A stretch of 64,000 nucleotides of DNA from Nephrocerus scutellatus (Eukaryota; Arthropoda; Insecta; Diptera; Pipunculidae), in contig OX352762.1 in the NCBI GenBank assembly GCA_947095585.1, forward strand, positions 88,834,749-88,898,748, given 5' to 3'. A program made the position numbers and the translations under genes. Positions 1 to 12,120 of this stretch are shown piece after piece. Position 1 is the stretch's first letter; each line of letters opens with the position of its first letter. The notes under the pieces were generated by a model. It had not been told where the DNA came from and did not search any database. It saw only the letters and a program-made list of their open reading frames with translations.

Positions 1-1935
1 TTTAGAAAGCTATTACTTCAATTACAACGATGCACCCGAATTAGTATACTATTGATTTTTTTACCACACGATGCTGTGTGATTAACACTTTAACAACAAA
101 TGTTAATCAAACAGCATGATCCCTGAATCGACAGCAACAAATTTCAGTTAAAACAAAATCTCAATATCTAGAAAGTTAGTAGTCATAGAAACAGGCGACC
201 AATAATTAATCATATTCTCAGTACTACTATAAGCTGTAAATCGGTTTACACTCCCGAAAAAATCTAAACTGAAACGGAAAAAGATCAGGTGTGAAAAAGT
301 CAATTAATAAATATATGACGCTCGAATTATATCGCCAGAGGAGGGGAAATCGGCCGAAAAATTATCTCATAGTTACCAATGCGCATCTACAGTAAATCTG
401 TAGAAGAGATGTAGTCATAATACATCAAAACATGGATTTCTTTGTATCCCTTTGAGGTACCTCTTGGACTGGAATAATAATTGATGAATTACATTTGAAC
501 ATCAATTGCTGATAAACAACAATCGAACTTTATCCACCAGTTAATTAAACTCGTATCAGTTATGGTTTCCCTCTTCTTTGTCGTAACTCTACGTGAGCTC
601 GCTCAATTGAATGATTCCATGTTAAACGCAATCCAAAATATAAAAATTGTTATGCTAAACAAAAGAAGCTATAGAAAGTAGCAGCTTCTGATATTCATTT
701 CGCATTCGCCCTTAATTAAGCGATACATGCACCAATTAAAAATATTATTTTTCAACTAACCAGTTGGTTAATATTTCCTTTTATTTTTTTGGTTTCAGGT
801 TGACATGATATTCAATGGCTGATCTTTTGCCCCATTGTGAACCAAAAGACAAAACTGCTAACAATTTTACAACTTACTAAGAAGAGATAATAATAATCAA
901 TTTTGACAAATTGAGGGCACAACAAACTCCAATAAACATCAGTTTATCTGTTGTTTGGCATGCCGTCTTCGCTTGACATAAAAAGTCTAACTTGCGGTTA
1001 ACTCTTACATCAAAACACCAAGAAAGAGAAAACACGTGTAACGAAGAAAATCTGATTGTAATCCTCTTAATTTGGATCACGATCACTCGACTGACGGACT
1101 GACGGAGAATAAAGTATACATATTTTCGAATGGGTCTTAAGTCTGTCTTGGCACCAGCTCCATTAGCGCAACAGACAAAGGTAATGCAGATACGAGAACA
1201 CATAGCTAATATTCGCTCTAACACTTTTGCGTCGTCCTACATAGCTGCTTAGATCGCTAAGTAGGCAGTCGGCTATGTTGATCTTTGATGAGAATGACAT
1301 GTCAGTTTAATTTTCAAAAGAGCAGACGTTTCAATTAAGTACCAATCTTGCAGGTACTTACTACAGCAGCAGCAGGTTTATAGCTAGTGGCTTGCACTGT
1401 CTCGCCGACTGCACTCTCTGCCATCCCTTTTATCTAAAGGAATTACAGTCACTTCTGATTATGGTGCTGGAAAAGTTTTGTTTGGCCATTGTTTGGCCAT
1501 GCGTCGACCGCTGGTAAAATGAACGCTGACGATCTACTGCTCGTTGGGCGACGCAGAGGCATTTCACAAAATATGACTTATCATTATTTTGACGAGATTA
1601 GAGTCATTTTATGCGGAGGATTTTTCATTTTGATACTAATTCTTGTGAAGACTCTACACAAACAAGGTTGCGCCGTATTATCAGAGAGAAGATCTATCAT
1701 TTAATGATCAAATGCAATGCTGCAAGTTTGAGTTTTAAGATGAATTTGCGAATGCTGTAGAACAAGACGATTTTTTGTCGCTGTAAAATATTAAATTTGA
1801 AACTTCTTAATTAACTCATGATCTTAGAACTTACCTTAAATATACCTTAAGTATACATGTGTTATATGTAATTATTTTGGTTTAACTATTAGCAGTTTTT
1901 TGTAAAATAGAAATACTCGTATATAAGAAATAAAC
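1..1935. other. Unrecognised AT-rich non-coding DNA
   Basis: I see no coding region, RNA gene or element boundary I can support. The open frames here are short, interrupted and lack recognisable motifs. It may be intron or intergenic DNA. Confidence 0.5.
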
Positions 1936-3200
1936 TCTGGGCTTCCTGGTCTACACCATCCTTCCAGCGTAGGTTTGGCCGGCCTCGCTGTCGTGTTCCA
2001 TAAATCCTACCGCTCATGCGAGCTAGGTGTCTTGTCCACCGGAGCCTACCGAGCTTAATTTTCTTCACGATGTCGACGTCGCGGTAACGCTCGTAGACCT
2101 CATCATTATAAAGTCTCCGAAATCGTCCTTCCTCACATACGGGGCCAAGAATTCTCCGTAAGATTTTTCTCTCGAACGCGGCTAAGAGCTCAGAATGGTT
2201 TTTGCTAAGCACCAAAGTCTCGGATCCATATGTAAGCACTGGTATGACCATTGTCTTATATACCAGCAGCTTACATGTTTTGGTTAAATTCCTGGATTTG
2301 AATAGTCTTGACAGACTATAGTAGGCTTTGTTGGCTTATTTCTGGTTTCACGCTGTTATCGGTTGCTACAGTTGACCCAAGATAGGTATGATTGCACTAC
2401 TATTTGAATTGAGGGACCAATGTTGGATCTTCTACTCGCAGACGTAGCCACCATTTACTTTGTTTTGCTCTCATTTATGTGCCTGTACAGCTCTTCGGTT
2501 TCTACAAACGATGTCAATATCGTCTGCGTAAGCCAGTATCTGAATGGACTTATTTCATATTATTATTATTGTTTCTTTCGCCGTTATGTCTCGGTTCACT
2601 TTCTCCAACGCCAGGTTGAAGAGGACGCAGGCCAGTCCATCCCTTTGTCGGAGCCCGTTATAGATGTTGAATGGGATTGATAGTGATCCAGGTTTTTTTT
2701 TGCTTGGCTTATAACATTGGTCATGGTCAACCTACATAGTCGTGTCAGTTTATATTGGGGATGCCGAATTCTCTAATGGCTTTATTTATACTCTGGCTAT
2801 GCTATCATAGACGGCTTTAAAGTCTATGAAAAGATGGTGTAATGAGTTTTGAAACTCTAGACATTTTTCCATCACCTGCCTAAGGGTGTAAATCTGATCA
2901 GTTGTTGATTTGCCTGGGATGAAGCCACACTGGTATGGACCAATGATCCCTTTAGCGTATGGGGCTATCCTTTCTTGAAGGATAGAGGAGAAAATCTTAT
3001 ACGCGGTACTCAACAACGTTATACCACGATAATTGCTGCAGGCCGTGATATATCTTTCTTATGTATGGGGCACAGGATGCCTCTTCGCCAGTCTTCTGGC
3101 ATCGCTTCTTCCTCCCACACTTGCACTATAAGCTCACGAATTGCTTGGTTTATTGCGTGACCTCCTGTTTTAGTTACCTCCGCTGGATGGTAAATTTCTT
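1936..3200 (-). pseudogene. RTE-like LINE family A, decayed copy
   Basis: Read on the minus strand, this stretch encodes broken pieces of a non-LTR reverse transcriptase. From right to left the peptides run VWEEEAMPEDWRRGILCPIHKK (fingers region, about 3130-3040), then a segment with the IIGPYQCGF and [14 protein letters not shown] motifs and LFIDFKA.YDS (about 3016-2790), then a C-terminal part with YGSETLVLSKNHSELLAAF (about 2251-2190). Frames change repeatedly and there are deletions, so it is dead. The same family recurs at 8.1, 22, 36.6, 39.1 and 46.4 kb. I assign it to an RTE-like clade from the overall layout and the endonuclease seen at 36.7 kb; the clade is inference. Confidence 0.8.
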
Positions 3201-3732
3201 TTTCACGTTCTTTGGGACAAAAATCTTCAAAAATTAAAAATGTTGATTTCTTTCTTCTTTCATTTTAACTAATAACCCAATAATTTTGTTCAATGAGAAA
3301 AAAAGCAGAACAGAACAGCACACATTTGGGAATAATGTAAGATCAAGTTAGAACATCAAATTACAGCCACATGTCAAAAATGACTTAATTTTCGGTTAAC
3401 GGATAGTTTACTTTAGTTTTGACAGAAGGCGTAAGAGCAATCGTGAAATACAATTTTAAAAAAAAAATGGAAAAATGGTATTAAAAGTGATTGATAGCGA
3501 TTCGCAAAGTGAAAATAGTTTTTCAAGTGATACAAGTTCCAGCGACGCAGAGTAGAAAGCATCAAATCTGCAATTACAGCTGATTAAGACATTTCTCACA
3601 AATATCTGTTCTACCTGAAGAGAATATATCCATTCGCTAATATAAAAAATCGACGAGATAGGTAACATTACAACAATAACAGAAATCGTTTCTTCTCTTT
3701 TCACCAACACAAAGACAAAACACACCATTTGT

Positions 3733-3960
3733 CCAAGGCTTTCGACAGGGTTGACCACTCTACTCTTCTACAGGACATACTGAATTCCCCTCTTCCCGGC
3801 TCCATCAAAAGGTTCCTGTAAGCTTACATAAATAGCAGGAGCGCATATGTGAAATTCAGAAATTCCTGTTCAAAGCATCGGAAATTTAATATGGGAGTCC
3901 CACAAGGATGGCTCCTCTCCCCCATCTTATTTAATCTCTATGGTCTCAATGGTCCATATA
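3733..3960 (+). pseudogene. Jockey-like reverse transcriptase fragment
   Basis: The plus strand reads LSKAFDRVDHSTLLQDIL near the start and GVPQGWLLSPILFNLY near the end. These are the conserved reverse transcriptase blocks A (the S/DKAFDRV type) and B (PQG..LSP.LF) of jockey/I/R1-type LINEs. The piece is about 230 bp, has stops or shifts between blocks, and lacks the F/YADD box, so it is a 5'- and 3'-truncated fossil. Confidence 0.75.
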
Positions 3961-5930
3961 TTTATACTGCGCGTTGATTTATTGCTTATGGTCGGCATTT
4001 ATGTCATTTATGAATGTATCACGTAAATTGACCCCCAACATATGCCTTACATTGTATAAGTAATAACTGGATAATAGAATTTTTGAAATAAATTATAGAA
4101 AGAACAGTTTCAAGGAAACTGATTAAAAAAGTTTTCTTTAAAGTCGGTCTTAGAGTTTAAATAATGAATAACTCAAAGTCAAACTAGACGGTGTGATTTT
4201 TGTTACGTCAGTAAACAACTTCATTTAATTTGTATAATCTTGTAACTTCCTATGTAATCAAAAAATTTATCATTATAATGATTAAATATAATTCAGATAA
4301 ATATATTTTTTTAATATTTAGACGCTAAGTAAACTTAAACTAACATCATATATTTGAAATAAAGTGCAAAGCCTATTTAAAAAAATATAATTGACATTTA
4401 CTTTAAAATGTTCTGTAGATATATGCAATTAGTGAATTGTATTTTATCAATCACCCACAATATATCTACCAGATTTCCATTAACATAACTATATATAATT
4501 TTTTTATAGTGTGTTAAGACACATTACCAACAACGCCGACAATCAAAACGTCAAAAATGCAAATTAACTAAATTTTTTTAATTAAATTATAGTCAATGTG
4601 TGTTAAAACTCACAGTAGCTGTGTGCAGGGTCGTAAAGCTTTGTATGGATTTTGACAAATAAAAACTTTCAATATCCATCACTATGACAGGACAGAGCTA
4701 TACGCTCTACCGCACCTCGCCATAAGTGGCTTATTACAATGCGCGATTCGAAATCCATTAACGGTTGGGTTGTGCTGCGTCTTGTATCGTAATGGACGAA
4801 CGAGGTCCGACATCCAGAACACCAACAATTTCATTAATTTCTTTATTATTGGCATATCTCATATACGAAGCTCTCCAGTACCAAAGTGTACCATGCTAAG
4901 TCTGACGTTGCATTTTGGACGCGACGCTTGCGCGGCACTTTATATTCTTACTTTATTACGGCTTCAATTATTGCCTGCGGCTTTCACTCTCCGCTTTTAT
5001 TGAATGTTTATGTTTATCTCTGATTTTTTTTAAAGAAATCTTTCTATTTGCTGGATATATCAAGGGGGTAACGACAATCTCAATATTTCTACGCCTAACA
5101 CGCTTTCAAGTAAAATTAGTGCGCACGCAGTATGCTACAAAAAGGATTCTATTTGAGTAGCGCAAACTCATTGACTCAAGAGTCATCAAGAAAAAAATAA
5201 GTTCTATTGAACGCCGAAAAAATTTACTGCGTTCAACAAGATCGGAGAACAAATCCATAAACTGATTGGCAGGTTAATGTCTTGTTATTCATTTCAATTT
5301 ACCACGATCGTCTAATTATGTTCTTTTACTGATCGGTTTTCGATAATGAAAACACAATTGAACCGTTAATTATTAGGGGTTTTTAAGCTGGTCGTGTCCA
5401 GGTTATAAACAATCGAACACTGGTCATATTAACGAAATAATTACAAAACGGTTGACGCGTCCTTTCTTCATTAACAATAATATAAATTCATGTTTTCTCA
5501 TTTATTATGCGGAAATACCTGTCTGAAAGGTGTAATCTTCGAATTTTAGCTTGTTCTTTGGATAGTATCCCTTTTAGTTTGTAGATTCCTCATGCAAAAC
5601 TTTATCAAATGATTATGCTACATCGAGAAAGACTGTAGAACAAACTTTTTTCTCTTCAAGCACCCTTTTAATCATATTTGCTATTCGATGTACCTGATAA
5701 ATGGTTGAATATTTCTCTCGAAAGTCGAATTGGTGCTCAGGTATAATATGTTTTCGTTCTATAGTAGGTAGCAGTCTTTAAAAAAGTTTGGACATTATTG
5801 GCAGCAAATATATGAACCTAACAACACTCTTTCAAATACTCTCAGAAATTTGTTTTATTTGCTGTACCTCTCATCGCATCTTGCCGTGCGCTGACGGGCG
5901 ACTGGTGGTACAGTTGTTGTTTTAGGTTTC
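3961..5930. other. Unrecognised AT-rich non-coding DNA
   Basis: No convincing gene or element is visible. Short open frames at 4770-5160 overlap each other and show no motif; I treat them as chance. Confidence 0.45.
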
Positions 5931-5932
5931 AG

Positions 5933-6172
5933 AGTGTGCGTTTCAACCGGTGTCCGGTCCTGACCCCCCCAAAAAATCTCTCCACCGGTCCCGATTTTGA
6001 GCCGATGTCATCCAGTTTATAATATAGTAATAATAACATTCGGCCCGGGAGGCCAGGTCCGGACCCTGGTTTTAGACTTTCGCGAGAGGTGGGACACCGT
6101 GAAAAGTACTTTTGGTGTTGCTGGGATTCGAACCACGAACCTCCTGCTCTTATCCACTGAACCACGGCGCCC
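5933..6172 (-). mobile_element. tRNA-derived SINE head joined to a LINE 3' tail
   Basis: On the minus strand the right end begins with a tRNA-like head: GGGCGCCGTGG, an A-box-like TGGTTCAGTGG and a good B box GGTTCGAATCC (about 6172-6120). A body of about 100 bp follows, then a short ATT-rich spacer. The last 80 or so bp (about 6010-5937) closely match the 3' end of LINE family A as seen at 24,440-24,520 and 39,400-39,460, sharing GATGACATCGGCT and GGACCGGACACCGGTTG. It is either a SINE with a LINE-derived tail or a SINE inserted beside a 5'-truncated LINE. The other three SINE copies here carry a different tail. Confidence 0.7.
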
Positions 6173-7779
6173 ACTAATAATACTTATATTTATTTATTAT
6201 TAATTACAACCCGTGGTCTTCCGAGTAGTCCTAGATACACCATTAATAAAAGAGATAATTTGTCCTTTAGTTAGCTGCGCAAATGCTTGGCATTTGTATA
6301 AAGAAGTACCAATATTTGACACGCGATAAGTGCAAAATCGAATGGGATTTCAATTAAATGAGTCAATTAAAAAGAAGTTAATAATTGGTTTATCGATTTT
6401 TTGTATTCAAATGCAACGTTGTGCAACGATTATTTTCTCATATCAATTCACTTTTAACAATATCGCACCTTTAACCCTTTTAGAATTACTACAACCACCC
6501 GCACAAATTATTGTAACGTGTGCACGACACAATCGGTTTGTGTCAACGTTAGGCGCAGCCTTCGCCTCAGCAAGAAATCACAATGTGGATTTCAATTTTG
6601 CGACTCGTTTGCTAAATAACTTCAAATTTGTCGAATCCTATTAATAATTGTATACAAGCTCGTATCATGTCGTTGTGAAATCGCAAAACACAATCACAAT
6701 TGCATTATCGCTCATTTTGTGTTTGTGGCGATTCAGTGACGGGGTCTCAAAAGGACATTATACCATCGGCAACAGCTACTTTGATTCCGCCAGACGACGA
6801 ACCAGCCACAATAGATGGAAGGTAAACCAACTAAAGGTTTGTTTTTATGTCCCTCCGATGCACGACATCTGATAAGTGGTAGTAGGTACAACGACTGCCA
6901 GCGCGCACAGAAGTTTTGATGAGAACGCAGCGACGACGACTACTTTCTTTGGATGTTTTAATACGAATGTTGTTAAAACTTTTATCCTTTTTTCCCGAGA
7001 CTTTGTTTTAAATCATTTTAAAATAAGTTTTACCGCGTCGGTTTATAAGAAATGAATTACAGGTGCATTTTCGTCGGAAGTCTCTTCTTCTTTATAATGA
7101 GAAAAAAATTTCTAGTCTTATTGCTCCTTGCCACAAACCCGCATTTTAGTTTGTTCGTTATTTTTCGCTTATTTTCAAAGAGGTTTCTGCCACAATAGCA
7201 AAAAGTTTATCTTGGTGCTAGAGTGTAGGCGCGCAGCATTGATACGTCTAATTTAGTTGTAGGCGGATACCGGCAGATTCCCAATGTAGATTGTCACACG
7301 CCAAACTCTCCCGCCTGCAATTGAGGTGTTTTGCCTTAATCGATTTTGTCTCGGTCATGTTACAAGGTAATTACCTATTACTTTTTGGTCTTGGATATGA
7401 TAAAGGTGCAAAATACCCGAAAAAAGAATAATCTGAATTATTTCTAGTAACCCTTATATTTTCTTGGAGGACAAGAGTACAATTGTTACGCAGAAGTATA
7501 ACAGTAAAGAAAATAATATTTCATGTTTAGGGGTTCAATGGCCAACATTCTTAGCAATGACTTAATATGTTACCTATCACTTTCGCTTGTTGTTTTTGTT
7601 TAAAATGCTTTATAAACCATATTGATATGCTAATTTCAAATTGAGCTTCTTTCGCCTTCGTCGCGATGGTTATTCAACCCACGATAAGCGCGATCAAGGT
7701 CAGTTGCATAAAGCCCATAGGGCAGCTCTATTTAATTTAGTATTTTAACTTCTTGTTCAACAACTGAAAATAATAGGGG
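6173..7779. other. Unrecognised non-coding DNA
   Basis: Two short plus-strand open frames (6330-6644 and 6648-6872) show no domain, splice structure or start context that would support them. Nothing else is recognised. Confidence 0.4.
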
Positions 7780-8078
7780 AAAACAACCCATAAAAACTAA
7801 ATGTTTTCTTGTAAATTCTCTAATCGAAATCGTATATATACATGTGTGCAAAGTTGGAAAAAATCGGGTTAGTTTTTAAAAAAATTATATGGGAGCCTCT
7901 CGGCCCCGGGGCTTCAAATTTTTACAAAAAGTGCTGCTCTTCGGAGATACACATATGTATAAAATTTGAAGAACATTGGGTATATTTTGTAAAAAGTTTG
8001 AATGTGAGCTCCGAACACGGGGCCCGATCACTCCCAACTTATTGTCACCAGAGATACACATGTGTACAAATGTGCGGA
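7780..8078 (+). repeat. Repeat R, copy 1
   Basis: This unit opens with ACAACCCATAAAAACTAA and AAATTCTCTAATCG. It then alternates 'ATACA(C/T)ATGTGT..AAA.TT(G/T)GA', 'ATCGGGTTA', 'TATATGGGAGCC' and 'AATTTTTACAAAAAGTGCTG'. The same sentence of motifs is found at 27.3-28.5, 30.3-31.3, 36.0-36.5, 39.5 and 51.3 kb. The copy ends where the LINE family A copy begins. It is non-coding; the element class is unknown to me. Confidence 0.75.
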
Positions 8079-9809
8079 ATGATCGGGCTAGTCCCTTCAA
8101 AGTAAGGTTGGCGCGAGGCGAATAACCTTGCCCGTAAAAAATTATTATTACGGAACCCAAAATCAGCCTGGGTATCTCTTGACGGAGCCACTCGCAACCA
8201 AATCGACCACGTGTTGATAGACCGCCGCCACAACACGAATCTGATAACGCTACGAACGTACCGAGATTCCAACGTCGACTCGGACCACTATTTTGTTGGT
8301 ATGGTGCTCCGAGCGCGGATTGCATCATCAGTTTCGAGTCAACACGGCTGCCCTTCGCAACGAAGAGACCAGAAACAACTACGGCCACGCGATAGGACTC
8401 GCCCTAAATACAGGAAGAGTAAGTCCTGAGGCTGAGATCCCCGGCGTAGAAGAGAAATTGACACGCCTTAAGAATATTGTCATTAGTACTGCTGACTCCA
8501 TCTTAGGCAATAGTCGTAGAGATCGGAACGACTGGTTCGATGACGAATGTAAGCTAACGACTGAACGTAAGAATGTTGCGTACCGAGCAATGCAACAATC
8601 TCATAGAACGCGGGCACGCGAAGATGAATATAAAGAGCTCAGAAGATATGAAAAAAACATTTCACCGGCGAAAGAAAGCAGTCTGGAAGAAGAATCTCGT
8701 CCGTGAACTTGAACAGTACAGAGAGCGAGGACCGCACCAGGCGCGGTATGACGCAATATACACCGCGTTGCACAAACTGCAAAGACAAAGAGGGTAATAT
8801 CATCGCCGATCTCAAAGGCATCTTAGAGCGATGGGAAGAGCACTTTCATGATTTCCTAAATGGAAAGACTGGCGAAGAGGCATCCTGTGCCCCATACATA
8901 AGAAAGGATATATCACAACATGCGGCAATTATCGTGGTTTAACGTTGTTGAGTACCGCGTATAGGATTTTCTCCTCTATACTTCAAGACAAGATACCCCC
9001 ATACGCTAAAGTCATCATTATACCAGTGTGGCGTCATCCCAGGCAAACCAACAACTGATCAGATTTACATCCTTAGGCAGGTTATGGAAAAATGTCTAGA
9101 GTTTCGAAACTCACTACACCATATTTTTATAGACTTCAAAGCCACCTATGATAGCATATCTAGAGTAGAACTTTATAAAGGCATGAGTCAATTCGGCATC
9201 CCAAATAAAATGACACGACTATGTAGGTTGACCATGACCTATGTTATATAAGCCAAGTAAAAATATCCGGATAACTATCAAGCCCATTCAACACTTATAA
9301 CCGGCTCCGACAAGGGGATGAACTGGCCTGTGTCCTCTTCAACCTGGCGTTGGAGAAAGTGATCCGAGACTCTGATCTGATCTGACTCTGAACGGCGAGA
9401 GGAACAATCCTCTATAAGTATATTCAGATACTGGCTTGCGCAGACCATATTGACATCTTTGGTAGAAACCAAAGAGCTGTGCAGGAAGCTTTCATCCAAA
9501 TCGAGCAGGCGGCACGAAATCTGGGGCTGCACATAAATGATAGCAAAACAAAGTACATGGTGGCTACATCCGCGAGTAGAAGTTCCAACATTGGTGCCTC
9601 AATTCATTTAGTTGAGCACGAATTCGAAGTAGTGCAATCCTTTAACTATCAACTGTAGCAGCCGATAACAGCATGGAACAAGAAATACGTGCACGGTTGC
9701 TTAAAGCCAACAAAGCTTACTAAAGTCTGTCAAGATTCTTCAAATCCAGGAATTTAACCATAACATCCAAGCTGCTGGTATATAAGACAATGGCCATACT
9801 AGTACTTAC
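8079..9809 (+). pseudogene. RTE-like LINE family A, long decayed copy
   Basis: It starts with GATCGGGCTAGTCCCTTC, which matches the start of the copy at 36.6 kb. It carries the end of an EEP endonuclease domain (QIDHVLIDRRHN, then SDHYF, about 8190-8295), a linker (about 8380-8800), the reverse transcriptase fingers/palm ([17 protein letters not shown] near 9055; FIDFKATYDSI near 9130) and a palm-to-thumb part ending near 9800. Frameshifts and deletions are frequent. It stops abruptly at a hAT-like terminus, inside the sequence that in other family A copies reads on into ATATGGATCCGAG. Confidence 0.8.
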
Positions 9810-9835
9810 TAGTGATGAGCAAACGCAAGACCAAG
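9810..9835 (+). mobile_element. hAT-like terminal sequence
   Basis: TAGTGATGAGCAAACGCA resembles the TAG/CAGTG..G.GCAA ends typical of hAT transposons. The same 18 bases occur at 56101. Here it interrupts LINE family A. The opposite end is expected near 12,243, but only the first bases of an inverted copy (GGTCTTGC.TTT) can be seen there, so the element's extent is uncertain. Confidence 0.5.
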
Positions 9836-9837
9836 AC

Positions 9838-9958
9838 CATTTCATCTCGGTCTTGGTCTTGGTCTTGGTCTTGCAAGTCGAGTCTTGGTCTTGGTCTTGC
9901 ATTCGTGCCATTAGTCTTGGTCTTGCAGCCTGAGTCTTGGTCTTGGTCTTGCGGTCTT
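9838..9958 (+). repeat. GGTCTT microsatellite array (left)
   Basis: Runs of GGTCTT are separated by short spacers such as GCAAGTCGA and GCATTCGTGCCATTA. A second array of the same type and orientation lies at 12,121-12,241. Together they probably form the subterminal parts of one element. Confidence 0.8.
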
Positions 9959-10202
9959 GCAGAATAAAGTATTTTTTTAATAATAACTATATAAGTATGT
10001 ATAAATGGTTGTGTGTGTGTACATATTTTTGTTCTAGCATAACGTCAAATTCAAAAATAAGCATGGGGAAGAAAACTGGTAAAGGCATTAAACTTGAATA
10101 TCTGAAGACTTGAACAAGATATCAACGTATATTTTAACGTAGTTACAATGCCTAGTATTTATTCTACAAACAAAGACCAAAACGAAGTTTCTACCATAAG
10201 TA

Positions 10203-10224
10203 ACTGGTGTTTTTTTAAGAGGTT
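10203..10224 (+). repeat. Terminal inverted repeat, left
   Basis: The end reads ACT then GGTGTTTTTTTAAGAGGTT, just inside a TA. It pairs with the right end at 11485-11506. Confidence 0.85.
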
Positions 10225-10308
10225 GCCGATTTTTTTTTTGAATAAAACACATATAAAATTATGAAATGACCAAAATTTTTTTTTATTTGGTAGATAATTT
10301 TTTGGCAT

Positions 10309-11394
10309 TTAACATTTAAACACAATTTCTGGCATATGGCTACCACGACTATTTTTCACAAATGTCATTCTGGAGGTCCAATTTTCCAGCACTTTTTCAA
10401 GCATTTGAGGGCGTATGTCAGCAATGACACGTTGAATATTGGTTTCCAAAGCGTCAATCGATTGAGGTTTATCCACATAAACCAATGACTTCACGTATCC
10501 CCACAAAAAGTAATCGAGTGGCGTCAAATCGCACGAACGCGGAGGCCAATTCACCGGACCATTTCTCGAAATAATGTTGTCGTTGAAAGTTTCTTTCAAT
10601 AAGTCGATTGTTTCACGTGCTGTATGGCAAGTGGCACCATCTTGTTGAAACCACATTTCATCCATATCCATATCTTCAAGATTTGACAACAAAAACTCAT
10701 TTAACATGGTTCTGTATCGATTTCCATTCACGGTAACGCGTCGTCCTTCCTCATTTTTAAAGAAATATGGACCGATGATCCCACCAGCCCATAGACCGCA
10801 CCAAACAGTACATTTATCAGGATGCATTGGTAATTCTTGAACGGCGTGTGGATTATCTTTGCTCCAAATGCGACAATTTTGTTTGTTGACGTATCCATTT
10901 AACAAAAAATGCGCCTCATCACTGAAGAGAATTTTACGGTAAAAAAATGGATCTTCGTTCAATTGATTTAACGACCAATCACTGAATTCACGGCGCAAAC
11001 GATGGTCGTGTGGCTTTAATTCTTGCACCAATTGAATTTTGTATGGCACCAAACCCAAATCTTTACGTAAAATTTTCCATAAAGTCGATGGACAAAGTCC
11101 AATTTGCTGAGCACGACGACGAATCGATAAATTGTCGTTTTCTTCGACACTGGCCTCAACGACAGCAATATTTTCTTCTGTACGAACTCTTCTCATTCTT
11201 GTCGGTGGCTTGGCATCCAAAAGAGTGAATGTAGACCGAAATTTGGTAATTACGTTCTTTATGGTGGTCTCTGACGGACGATTATGTGCACCATAAAATT
11301 CACGAAGTGCTCTATAAACATTTTTAATTGAACACTGATTTTGAAAATAAATTTCCACGATTTGAAAACGTTGTTCTGGAGTTAACCTATTCAT
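10309..11394 (-). CDS. Tc1/mariner-type transposase (DDD)
   Basis: The cut-and-paste transposase of the surrounding element should bind its terminal repeats and move the DNA into TA sites in the nucleus. I choose the ATG at 11394 (protein MNRLTPEQRF..., 361 aa) because the two degenerate relatives at 13.4 and 17.4 kb start at the same place; an in-frame ATG 12 codons upstream is less likely. Residues 1-60 form the DUF4817-type helix-turn-helix (EQRFQIVEIYFQN, then RPSETTIKNVITKF); a second HTH lies near 85-115. The catalytic core is FSDEAHF (D159), WFQQDGATCHTA (D252) and CDLTPLDYFLWGY (D289), about 345 aa being usual for mariner transposases. The spacing is D92D36D by my count, not the DD34D of classic mariners. 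No stops or frameshifts. Confidence 0.92.
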   Translation of the reverse strand: MNRLTPEQRFQIVEIYFQNQCSIKNVYRALREFYGAHNRPSETTIKNVITKFRSTFTLLDAKPPTRMRRVRTEENIAVVEASVEENDNLSIRRRAQQIGLCPSTLWKILRKDLGLVPYKIQLVQELKPHDHRLRREFSDWSLNQLNEDPFFYRKILFSDEAHFLLNGYVNKQNCRIWSKDNPHAVQELPMHPDKCTVWCGLWAGGIIGPYFFKNEEGRRVTVNGNRYRTMLNEFLLSNLEDMDMDEMWFQQDGATCHTARETIDLLKETFNDNIISRNGPVNWPPRSCDLTPLDYFLWGYVKSLVYVDKPQSIDALETNIQRVIADIRPQMLEKVLENWTSRMTFVKNSRGSHMPEIVFKC

Positions 11395-11484
11395 AATGAT
11401 TTGCCAAACAATACTGAGTAGAAATGCCACTTTGAGCTGTCAAAACAACTGTCATAAAATAAAACGACATCTATCGGAAAAACA

Positions 11485-11506
11485 AACCTCCTAAAAAAAC
11501 ACCCTT
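11485..11506 (-). repeat. Terminal inverted repeat, right
   Basis: AACCTCCTAAAAAAACACC is the inverted copy of the left end with one difference, followed by three bases and a TA. Confidence 0.85.
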
Positions 11507-12120
11507 TATTAACAGAGCAATTTCCGTTAACATGGGTCAGGGTGCACCAAAGTAAGCTTTTTCTTTAATCCCCCATAAATGATGTCAACATTGGAGATAG
11601 ACCCTTACTGTAGAACTATTTTTTTCTTATACCCAAGAATCATTTCCCAAATTAATGTGCACGAATAAGGGGATACCCTATATACATATATACACAAAAC
11701 TATCAACATTTAAGCTTAGCGGTTAATTCGAAAAAAATTTGTTCAAGAAAGTCTAGACTTATTCTGTCAAATTAACTCAGTCAATTTCAACATTTCTATT
11801 TCCAACTGATGCCATGACATACTCGTCTTTGTTGACGTCTTTTTTTTATATGACTTGTCTAGCATGAAAAAACCTATAACAAGAAAAACCCAAAAATATA
11901 AAATTATGAGGAAATAGCAATCTAAATCTATGTGTATATGAACATGCATACATATGACTCTAAATACTACAGACAGACACAACAGACCCGCTGAAGATCT
12001 TCTGTCTGGGTTTTTAAGTTTGGTAGTATTATGTATGTAACTACTCGTATACAAATAAACATACGACATATGTAGGTTTTAAAAATAAATATCAACAGAG
12101 AAATTACATAACTTTAAATG

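Larger units (their letters stand above)
10203..11506 (-). mobile_element. Intact Tc1/mariner-superfamily element
   Basis: The element is 1304 bp by my count. Its ends are inverted repeats: GGTGTTTTTTTAAGAGGTT at 10206-10224 and its complement with one mismatch at 11485-11503. Extending 3 bp outward on both sides reaches a TA dinucleotide (10201-10202 and 11507-11508), the target duplication expected for this superfamily. It holds one uninterrupted transposase frame on the minus strand (10309-11394). It sits inside a block bounded by GGTCTT arrays. The clean ends and open frame suggest recent insertion and possible activity. Confidence 0.9.
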
